Shown piece after piece: positions 1-5,472 of a DNA stretch of 42,924 nucleotides. The notes under the pieces are model-generated. The model saw only the letters and a program-made list of their open reading frames with translations. It was not told the DNA's origin and searched no databases. Origin of the DNA: Pseudomonadota bacterium. Lineage in GTDB: Bacteria; Pseudomonadota; Alphaproteobacteria; Sphingomonadales; Sphingomonadaceae. Position numbers and translations under genes: made by a program. The stretch is from positions 1 through 42,924 of the forward strand of contig JAEXAW010000065.1 of NCBI GenBank assembly GCA_023458055.1, written 5' to 3'. Numbering within the stretch: position 1 is the stretch's first letter; the number at the start of each line of letters is the position of its first letter.

Positions 1-162
1 CCCAGCCCCCGATTCCCCAGCCAACCGCTTCGACGAGTAGGCCGGCGCGAGGCCACCAGCGCCGGACAGAGGCGCGCGAGCGCGGGCGTAGAGAGGTGGA
101 CGCAAGGGCGTGGGCGTCTCGACGTTCTCTGCGCCTCGTAGCGGGATGATCTGGCCGGCCAT
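1..162 (-). CDS. Hypothetical protein, 5' part only (cut by window edge)
   Basis: An ATG at 160-162 opens a minus-strand frame that stays open for 54 codons to the window edge, so the C-terminus is missing. A GGAG Shine-Dalgarno lies about 8 bases upstream. It starts 50 bp after the stop of the 103-residue gene at 213-524 in the same direction, suggesting a two-gene unit. The visible part begins MAGQIIPLRGAENVETP and is rich in Pro, Ala, Arg and Gly, with no signal peptide or membrane segment. I do not recognise it. Confidence is limited by the short visible length. Confidence 0.45.
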   Translation of the reverse strand, partial: MAGQIIPLRGAENVETPTPLRPPLYARARAPLSGAGGLAPAYSSKRLAGESGAG

Positions 163-212
163 GTTATTCTCCGATGCTGGGCCGTATGTGTCGGCGGTAG
201 CCTCGGCGATGA

Positions 213-524
213 TCAACCGGCCCTACTCGTCGGGCCGTCTGGCTCGTGCCGCAGTCCGTAGTCGAAGTCTGCGACCAAATCATGGCCGTTGAGTTCGTGG
301 TCGCGCATGTTCTCGACGCCAACTGGATATTCGAAGATCGTCCATACGATTTCGCCCAGTTCTTCGTGATCGAGCGTGCCGCGATGTTCGATCTCGTCGC
401 CCATCTGACCCTCTTCGCCGGTGCCTTGCAAATCCCACTCTAGGGAGCCGCCCTCGATGGTGTGGACGATGCCCGTGTCTTTATCGCGGATGCGGGCGGT
501 TCCTTCGGCATAGGGCCGTTGCAT
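213..524 (-). CDS. Hypothetical acidic protein, 103 aa
   Basis: The frame is open further upstream to 680, but the part before 524 translates the AATTTCGG repeats and is unlikely to be coding. The ATG at 522-524 is preceded by a GGAG Shine-Dalgarno, so I start there (MQRPYAEGTARIRDKD). The product is small, soluble and strongly acidic (EEGQMGDEIEH, DHEELGEIVW), with no signal peptide. A small beta-rich domain is possible, but no family is recognised. The partial gene at 1-162 lies 50 bp downstream on the same strand and may be co-transcribed. Confidence 0.55.
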   Translation of the reverse strand: MQRPYAEGTARIRDKDTGIVHTIEGGSLEWDLQGTGEEGQMGDEIEHRGTLDHEELGEIVWTIFEYPVGVENMRDHELNGHDLVADFDYGLRHEPDGPTSRAG

Positions 525-623
525 ACTCAACTCCTGCTGTTCGGCTGGACGCGCATAGCACGGGCAATCAGCAGGGACAACCCAACTAAGGTTGCTGTCG
601 CGGCTGGCGAACCGCTTGGCAAC

Positions 624-698
624 AATTTCGGTGACACCAAAATTTCGGCAAAAATTTCGGCAAAAATTTCGGTGACACAAAATTTCGGTGACACAATA
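624..698. repeat. Short direct repeats of AATTTCGG(TGACAC)
   Basis: Five close copies of the core AATTTCGG occur here. Some are followed by TGACAC and some by CAAA, and the array ends in CAATACTTAATTA. The element resembles the short conserved sequences often seen next to REP-associated Y1 transposase (RAYT) genes, but no transposase gene is present in the window. The array lies just upstream of the gene at 213-524 and supplies the false N-terminal extension of its reading frame. Confidence 0.7.
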
Positions 699-707
699 CT
701 TAATTAG

Positions 708-812
708 TTCACGCAGAGGCGCAGAGAACGCGGAGGGACGGGAGCAGAGTTCGATCTTGATCTCAACCCGCTGCGGCTCTGCGCCTCTGCTTCCTCTGCG
801 GTCTCTGCGCGA
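708..812. repeat. Imperfect inverted repeat, TTCACGCAGAGGCGCAGAG type
   Basis: The left arm begins TTCACGCAGAGGCGCAGAG near 709. The right arm (about 774-812) carries the complementary run CTCTGCGCCTCTGC and ends CTCTGCGCGAA. This forms a palindrome of about 100 bp. A diverged third copy of the arm lies at 951-980. It looks like a dispersed non-coding repeat; the predicted reading frames across it are low-complexity Arg/Ser/Leu strings. Confidence 0.65.
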
Positions 813-851
813 AACATCTTTGCTGTCGGGCGATTTTCAGCGCCCGATGAT

Positions 852-877
852 GGATCCCCGCTTTCGCGGGGATGACG
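852..877. repeat. REP-like hairpin GGATCCCCGC-TTTC-GCGGGGATGACG
   Basis: The arms ATCCCCGC (854-861) and GCGGGGAT (866-873) pair perfectly across a four-base loop. Flanking GG and GACG complete a motif that I know as a common dispersed intergenic palindrome in proteobacterial genomes. There is no coding content. Confidence 0.7.
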
Positions 878-918
878 ATTATGTTGGCGTCGTGCTTTGG
901 TTCGATCCCGTCGCGGTC

Positions 919-980
919 ACACAAATTTAGGGGGCACTCTATTTCATCGGTTCACGCGGAGGCGCGGAGGCGCGGAGGAG
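919..980. repeat. Diverged second copy of the composite repeat at 668-720
   Basis: The string ACAAATTTAGGGGGCACTC followed by TTCACGCGGAGGCGCGGAGG has the same order of elements as the AATTTCGGTGACAC / TTCACGCAGAGGCGCAGAG block at 668-730. Two copies of a composite repeat therefore lie about 250 bp apart in the same orientation. Confidence 0.55.
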
Positions 981-1000
981 TGGTGGTTCAACCCTCATCA

Positions 1001-1073
1001 TGCTCCTGCGTAGGCAGGAGCCCAGGGTTATGGTGCGCCGTGCGGCCCTAGGCTCCTGCCGCCCGCAGGAGCA
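1001..1073. repeat. Long palindrome with TGCTCCTGCG / CGCAGGAGCA termini
   Basis: The left arm starts TGCTCCTGCGTAGGCAGGAG and the right arm ends GGCTCCTGCCGCCCGCAGGA plus GCA. The arms are about 28 bp with few mismatches and are separated by a GC-rich centre. Each arm is itself a small hairpin (CTCCTGC...GCAGGAG), giving the paired-REP layout of a REPIN. A small perfect palindrome CCTCCCCATC...GATGGGGAGG follows at 1162-1184. Confidence 0.7.
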
Positions 1074-1161
1074 TTATTGTTTTTGTTACGACGCGGATTT
1101 TCGGACAGCCGCCGGGGTGGGGACTTTCAGATACGGGCCCCTCGGGGTGCTGGCGCACCGT

Positions 1162-1184
1162 CCTCCCCATCATAGATGGGGAGG
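1162..1184. repeat. Perfect short palindrome CCTCCCCATC-ATA-GATGGGGAGG
   Basis: Ten-base arms pair across a three-base loop. No T-run follows on either strand and no gene ends nearby, so it reads as another dispersed palindrome, not a terminator. Confidence 0.6.
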
Positions 1185-1383
1185 TGTGTGGCGCGCGCGC
1201 CGCCGGTCGTATCATTTGTGCGTGGTGATCATTTTGCTTTCCTACAGTTATGCAATCCTGCCAGCTTGTGGTTCGAGTCGGTGTGGTGGGCGATATTGGT
1301 GCGCCGCGGGGCATTGGTGGAGGTGGGGCGTTCGCCGGAGGATTTTACGCTGGAGAGGGAATCTAGGGAATCTGGCTCGATGC

Positions 1384-1460
1384 AAAAAAGCGGTTTGAGT
1401 GGGAACTTTGGGAATCTAGGGAATCAAAAAACGCGTTTTAGTGGGAACTTTGGGAATCTA
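1384..1460. repeat. Two-copy 42-bp tandem repeat
   Basis: The unit starts with six A residues and contains AGTGGGAACTTTGGGAATC. It occurs at 1384 and again at 1426, with only a few differences near the A-run. A partial copy of the GGGAATCTAGGGAATCT end lies just upstream at about 1357-1373. No coding frame is consistent across it. Confidence 0.75.
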
Positions 1461-1471
1461 GCCACGCTATC

Positions 1472-1596
1472 CTCCGTTCGCCTCGAGCCCTTCGACACGC
1501 TCAGGATATGAGAAGCTGAAGCACGGGGCTAACATGTCTCGACATAGTTTATCCTGAGCGCCTGCAAGGGAGCCGAAGGGCTTGAGACGAACGGAA
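1472..1596. repeat. Long imperfect inverted repeat, TCCGTTCG...CGAACGGA
   Basis: The left arm runs from TCCGTTCGCCTCGAGCCCTT to CGCTCAGGATA (1472-1507). The right arm starts TATCCTGAGCG near 1549 and ends GGGCTTGAGACGAACGGA near 1595. It is a recognisable REP-like dispersed element of the type containing GAGCCCTTCGACACGCTCAGG. From here to the end of oxyR (1822) I see no gene, only a possible terminator. Confidence 0.7.
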
Positions 1597-1712
1597 GTGG
1601 CGAACGGCTGCGAGGCCAAGGCTCTTGCCCTAACCTCACGCTTAGCCTCGGCTGATTTCTCCCGGAAAACTAGGGTCAGGACCCTAAGTTCGCAGGGAAG
1701 GAGATTTGGAAC

Positions 1713-1743
1713 GAAAAACGCGACAGTCTGTTGCTTTTGTCGC
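1713..1743 (-). terminator. Possible rho-independent terminator after oxyR
   Basis: On the minus strand GCGACA and TGTCGC pair around a 12-base loop and are followed by G and five T. It lies about 80 bp past the oxyR stop. A second small stem (GGGGC...GCCCC, about 1754-1772) lies between the two. The stem is short, so this is tentative. Confidence 0.4.
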
Positions 1744-1821
1744 TTTTAACTTGAGGGGCTTATCTTGCCCCCATCAAAACGACGTTGGTGTGATTTTAGT
1801 GTGAACTTCGGGAGATCAACC

Positions 1822-2718
1822 TCACCCTTTGGCCATAATCCTTGCGAGCAAGCGGAATTCTTCTTCGCGCGGGCTGTTCTTGCGCCACACGAGCGCGATC
1901 ATGCGGCTGTCATGTTCGGAGGTGAGCGGGCGGGCGGTAATGCCCGTGCCTTCCAGGATGCCGCCCTTGACCGCCATTTCGGGGAGCATGGTCACGCCGA
2001 GCCCGCCCGCCACCATCTGCACCAGCGTGTGGAGCGAGGTGCCCATCATGGTTGCGCCCGCGCGCAAATCCGGCCGGTTACAGGCGGCCAGCGCATGGTC
2101 CTTGAGGCAGTGCCCGTCTTCGAGCAACAGCATTTCGGAGGCCTCAAGCGTGTCAGCGGAGACCGCATCGGGGATCGGCCCCGGATAGCCGGGCGGATAG
2201 GCGACAAGCAACCGGTCCTCGAACAGGTCGGCATGATCGACATCGCCGCAAACATAAGGGAGCGCGAGCAGGACACAATCGACCCGGCCATGATGGAGCG
2301 AATCGCAGGCCGCAGCGCTCACCTCCTCGCGCAGATAAAGCTTCAGTTCGGGGCGTTCCTTGCGCAGGCGGGGGAGCAGTTGCGGCAGGAGAAAGGGCGC
2401 GATGGTGGGGATTACGCTCATGCGCAATTCGCCCGCCAGCGGTTTCGCCGCCGCAATCGCCATGTCGGCAAGCTGTTCGGCCTCGCGCAGCACCTTATGC
2501 GCCTGTTCGACCATACGGTCGCCGAGCGGCGTAAAGCGCACCACCCGGCGGGTGCGCTCGACCAGCATGATGCCGAGCAGCGATTCCAGCTCGCGGATCC
2601 CCGCCGAGAGGGTCGATTGGGTGACGAAGCACGCCTCGGCCGCGCGTCCGAAATGACCATGCTCCTTGAGTGCGGTCAGATATTGAAGCTGTTTCAAGGT
2701 CGGAAGATAGGGGTGCAT
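1822..2718 (-). CDS. oxyR: Hydrogen-peroxide-sensing LysR-type regulator OxyR
   Basis: A 298-residue LysR-type regulator. The N-terminal winged helix-turn-helix covers about residues 6-65 (FGRAAEACFVTQSTLSAGIREL) and the ligand-binding half follows from about 95. The block LLEDGHCLKDHALAAC places Cys204 and Cys213 nine residues apart, as in Cys199/Cys208 of E. coli OxyR, the pair that forms a disulfide on oxidation by H2O2. This makes OxyR far more likely than a generic LysR protein. It would activate peroxide-defence genes; none of the usual targets (katG, ahpC) is adjacent. It is transcribed divergently from cysE, 163 bp away, so either gene could share control from that gap, which is inference only. 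Confidence 0.9.
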   Translation of the reverse strand: MHPYLPTLKQLQYLTALKEHGHFGRAAEACFVTQSTLSAGIRELESLLGIMLVERTRRVVRFTPLGDRMVEQAHKVLREAEQLADMAIAAAKPLAGELRMSVIPTIAPFLLPQLLPRLRKERPELKLYLREEVSAAACDSLHHGRVDCVLLALPYVCGDVDHADLFEDRLLVAYPPGYPGPIPDAVSADTLEASEMLLLEDGHCLKDHALAACNRPDLRAGATMMGTSLHTLVQMVAGGLGVTMLPEMAVKGGILEGTGITARPLTSEHDSRMIALVWRKNSPREEEFRLLARIMAKG

Positions 2719-2796
2719 GGTGCAAGTTTAATCGCTTTTATCGATTTATGCCAGTGGCGGAGCCAGGCCCAAACGCTATTTTCTACCGCGCCTATG

Positions 2797-2826
2797 GTAG
2801 CAATTTATTGTTACAATGCTTATACT
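2797..2826 (+). promoter_or_regulatory. Inverted repeat and -10 box in the oxyR-cysE gap
   Basis: GTAGCAA (2797-2803) and TTGTTAC (2808-2814) form a 7-base inverted repeat with one mismatch around TTTA. A good -10 box, TATACT, lies at 2821-2826, about 56 bases before the cysE ATG. The palindrome covers where the -35 region should be, which suggests an operator for cysE. The cognate regulator is unknown; I do not see a clear four-part ATAG/CTAT OxyR site. Confidence 0.45.
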
Positions 2827-2881
2827 GGTCCGCTCGAAGGCTGCGATTTAACGGGCCAAGGGTAAGAAGCGGGACGCAGAT

Positions 2882-3616
2882 ATGCTGAATGACCTCATCG
2901 ATTATCTCGATTCGATCAAGGCGCGCGATCCCGCGCCGCGTTCGCGCTGGGAAATCCTGCTCTATCCCGGTGTGTGGGCGCTGGGGCTGCACCGCGTCGC
3001 GCACTGGCTGTTCGAAGCGGACCTGTTTTTTCTGGCGCGGCTCATCAACCATTTTTCGCGGCTTATTACGGCGATCGACATTCACCCGGGCGCGAAAATC
3101 GGCAAGCATCTGTTTATCGATCATGGCTTTACCGTGATCGGAGAGACGGCGGATATTGGCAATAATGTAACGATCTATCAATGCGTTACGCTGGGCGGCA
3201 CCAATCCTGCCAATGGCATTGCGGGTAAGCGCCATCCGAGCCTGATGGATGATGTGATCGTGGGTTCGGGCGCGCAGATTTTGGGGCCGATTACGGTCGG
3301 CCCGCGCGCGCGGGTAGGGGCCAATGCGGTGGTGACGCGCGATGTGCCCGAAGGGGCGGTGATGGTTGGTATTCCCGCAAAGCCCACGCTGGTTGACGCG
3401 AGCGAATATCAAAAGGAGTTCGTGCCTTATGGTACGCCTTGCAGCGAGATGTTCGATCCGCAGACGCAGAAGCTTGAAATGCTGCAATGCCAGCTTGAGA
3501 CCGCGCAAAAGCAGCTTGCGCAACTGATGGCCGAACGTGCGGGCAAAGCCGATGCAACGCGCGTCGATGCGCCAAAATCGTCTTCGGCGCAGAGCCAGTC
3601 AAAACGCTCCGCCTGA
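2882..3616 (+). CDS. cysE: Serine O-acetyltransferase (EpsC/CysE family)
   Basis: Acetylates L-serine with acetyl-CoA to O-acetylserine, the first committed step of cysteine synthesis. The 244-residue product has a short helical N-terminus, then a left-handed beta-helix of hexapeptide repeats from about residue 65 (IDIHPGAKIGKHLFIDHG, TVIGETADIGNNVTIYQ, VTLGGT), ending in VMVGIPAKP. The HPGAKIG and DHG blocks are typical of serine acetyltransferases, and the shortened N-terminus is typical of the EpsC type. After the catalytic core there is an unusual Gln/Leu/Glu-rich, probably helical tail of about 50 residues (KLEMLQCQLETAQKQLAQL) and a Ser/Lys-rich end. It is followed 33 bp later by the DUF2794 gene. 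Confidence 0.9.
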   Translation: MLNDLIDYLDSIKARDPAPRSRWEILLYPGVWALGLHRVAHWLFEADLFFLARLINHFSRLITAIDIHPGAKIGKHLFIDHGFTVIGETADIGNNVTIYQCVTLGGTNPANGIAGKRHPSLMDDVIVGSGAQILGPITVGPRARVGANAVVTRDVPEGAVMVGIPAKPTLVDASEYQKEFVPYGTPCSEMFDPQTQKLEMLQCQLETAQKQLAQLMAERAGKADATRVDAPKSSSAQSQSKRSA

Positions 3617-3649
3617 TGGCGGCTTGATAAGGGATAAACCGCCGTATCC

Positions 3650-3994
3650 ATGCATAATGTCACACCCTTTCCGCTCCCGGCGACCGGTCCAAGACAGGTC
3701 GGCTTCGAGCGTGAGGAACTGATGCGCATCCTTGACCTTTACGGTCGCATGGTGGCGGCCGGACACTGGCGCGATTATGCGATGGATATGGACAAGGATG
3801 CCGCGATATTCTCCTGCTTCCGCCGCACCGCCGAGCGCCCCGAATATCGCATCGAAAAACGCCCCGCGCTGCGCCAGCGCCAGGGCATGTGGGCGCTGAT
3901 CGGCGAAGGCGGTGCCGTCCTGAAACGCGGCCACGAACTCCCCGGCATCCTCGCGCCGGTCGAGCGCAAATTGATGAAGATTGTGGGGGAGTAG
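3650..3994 (+). CDS. DUF2794 family protein, 114 aa
   Basis: A small soluble protein with the features of the alphaproteobacterial DUF2794 family: FEREELMRILDLYGRMVAAGHWRDYAMD near the start and EYRIEKRPALRQRQGMW in the middle. The function is unknown; the family is known only as conserved in Alphaproteobacteria. It lies 33 bp after cysE on the same strand and may be co-transcribed. It converges on the porin gene, with only 12 bp between stop codons. Confidence 0.8.
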   Translation: MHNVTPFPLPATGPRQVGFEREELMRILDLYGRMVAAGHWRDYAMDMDKDAAIFSCFRRTAERPEYRIEKRPALRQRQGMWALIGEGGAVLKRGHELPGILAPVERKLMKIVGE

Positions 3995-4006
3995 GAGGCT
4001 GGTGCG

Positions 4007-5287
4007 TCAATAGAAAATCTGGAAGCGGAACAGCATGGAATCGACCTTATAGTCCCGGTCGCCATTGGTCGCCGCGATGACCGCGTCCTTATAATTCAAC
4101 CGCGCATAATTGGCCGAAAAGCGCACCTGTTCAATCGGCGTCCATATGATGGAGCCGAGCCAGGCATTCTGCTTGCCACCTTTGAATCCGCCGCTGTTGA
4201 GGTCGAGATAATCATAGCGCGCATTGACCTGGAGCGCGCCAATGCCGCCCGATCCCAGCGGCTTTTCGGGTTTGATCGTGCCCCAGGCACCGCCCTTATA
4301 GGGCCGGCTGTCCTTGGTGAGGAACAGCCCAACTTCGGCATAGCCGCCCCACAGGGTGGGATTGGCGCCGCTGACAAGATCAGGCCGTACCCAATAAGCT
4401 TCGCCGGTTGCGTGAAAGCGGCCACGCACCGCGCCGGCTTCGAGACCGTAGCCCAGCTCCTTTTCAACGCGGAGCGACGGCGTCGAGACGAAGCGCGTGT
4501 CGGTGGTGCGGACAAAGGGACGGGCGCGGTAGCGAAGGCCGCTATTGGCGAGATCATTGCGGTCGCGCCAATGCGCCGAGGCTGCGAGATGGATCTGGGT
4601 TTCGCCCATTTTGGGTGCCCAGACGATGCGGCCATCGATTCCCAAGCTATTGGTCTTGACGTCGTTGAGGCCAATTAGCGGCTCGGTTCCGATCCCGCCT
4701 TGCAGCGCCAGATCGCCGCGCTTCAGCGTCGAGGTGACACCGAGCCGACGGTTAAAAGCAAAGGCCTGCACAAAGGCCGCACGCTCGGCAAAACTTGTCG
4801 ACAAATCGCTGGTCATGTCATCGAGCGATTGGAAGACTTTCTGCTGACCGACGGTGATGTTGAGATGCTTGGTATCGTACGCAATATAGGCATCCACAAT
4901 TTCGGGGTCGGGCGCCGCCATGTCGGCGTCGAACCGCGCGCTCCAGCCGCCGCCGAATTTGGCATCAACACCGACCTGTGCTCTGCGCAACATATCGTTC
5001 CAGCCCATGCCGGACGCGCGGACATTGTCGGGCGCAGAGACCTTGCCGACGTCATATTGCACGCGCCAACGCGGGCGCAGTTCGATCCCGCTCTTGCTTT
5101 CGGGTTTGGCCGGTGACGGTTCTGCCGCATTAGCTTTCGCTTCAACCTCGCCTGCATCATCAGGCACGGAAGCAGACGCAACGATCGCGGCATCGGCTTC
5201 GCCCGGCTTGGTGTTTTCGGCAAAAGCGTTCGCCGGAAACAGTGCAAGGGGTAGCGCGGTCGTAAGGATGAGTCGTTTGCGGTTCAC
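4007..5287 (-). CDS. OprO/OprP-like outer-membrane porin
   Basis: A 426-residue exported protein. It has a signal peptide (MNRKRLILTTALPLALFPAN, likely cleaved after AFA), an Ala/Glu/Pro-rich linker to about residue 65, then a beta-barrel of alternating strands beginning IELRPRWRVQYD and ending in the aromatic residues FQIFY expected for BAM-dependent insertion. Motifs such as GWSARFDADMA, ITVGQQKV and LLRR-type strand starts fit the phosphate-selective porin O/P family. The start codon is GTG, with GGGAAGG upstream. Sphingomonad members are often general or anion porins; specificity cannot be read here. Its start faces the terminator of the TonB receptor gene lying upstream. Confidence 0.8.
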   Translation of the reverse strand: MNRKRLILTTALPLALFPANAFAENTKPGEADAAIVASASVPDDAGEVEAKANAAEPSPAKPESKSGIELRPRWRVQYDVGKVSAPDNVRASGMGWNDMLRRAQVGVDAKFGGGWSARFDADMAAPDPEIVDAYIAYDTKHLNITVGQQKVFQSLDDMTSDLSTSFAERAAFVQAFAFNRRLGVTSTLKRGDLALQGGIGTEPLIGLNDVKTNSLGIDGRIVWAPKMGETQIHLAASAHWRDRNDLANSGLRYRARPFVRTTDTRFVSTPSLRVEKELGYGLEAGAVRGRFHATGEAYWVRPDLVSGANPTLWGGYAEVGLFLTKDSRPYKGGAWGTIKPEKPLGSGGIGALQVNARYDYLDLNSGGFKGGKQNAWLGSIIWTPIEQVRFSANYARLNYKDAVIAATNGDRDYKVDSMLFRFQIFY

Positions 5288-5371
5288 GTTTTGGGCCTTC
5301 CCATCAGCCGATAAGGTTGATGCCGCCCCTAGGCCTGAATCCTATAATATTGCTACAGTTAAATGACAAAA

Positions 5372-5410
5372 TTCGCCCGTCGTGGTCACCGGAGTGGACA
5401 CGCGGGCGAA
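5372..5410 (-). terminator. Terminator of the TonB-dependent receptor gene
   Basis: TTCGCCCG (5372-5379) pairs with CGGGCGAA (5403-5410), extended by CGTG/CACG. On the minus strand it is followed by TTTTG. It lies about 60 bp past the receptor stop. A perfect hairpin AAGGCTCC-TGCC-GGAGCCTT at 5428-5447 sits between the stop and this terminator. Confidence 0.65.
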
Positions 5411-5472
5411 AGTTTGGGAGTTTGGGAAAGGCTCCTGCCGGAGCCTTGGCCCTTCACTACAGGGTCGTTCGA

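Noticed and set aside
688..1511. Several plus-strand frames of 80-132 codons in the repeat zone
   Set aside because: They only translate the REP-like palindromes and tandem repeats and lack ribosome sites.
2785..2815. Canonical OxyR four-part binding site
   Set aside because: CTAT/ATAG-like pieces occur (CTATTTTCTA, CCTATGGTAG), but their spacing does not fit the ATAGnTnnnAnCTAT pattern repeated with seven bases between, so I only list the palindrome.
1765..2865. Long plus-strand frame of 366 codons opposite oxyR
   Set aside because: It is the shadow of oxyR: low-complexity His/Arg/Gln-rich translation, no ribosome site, and oxyR is clearly the coding strand.
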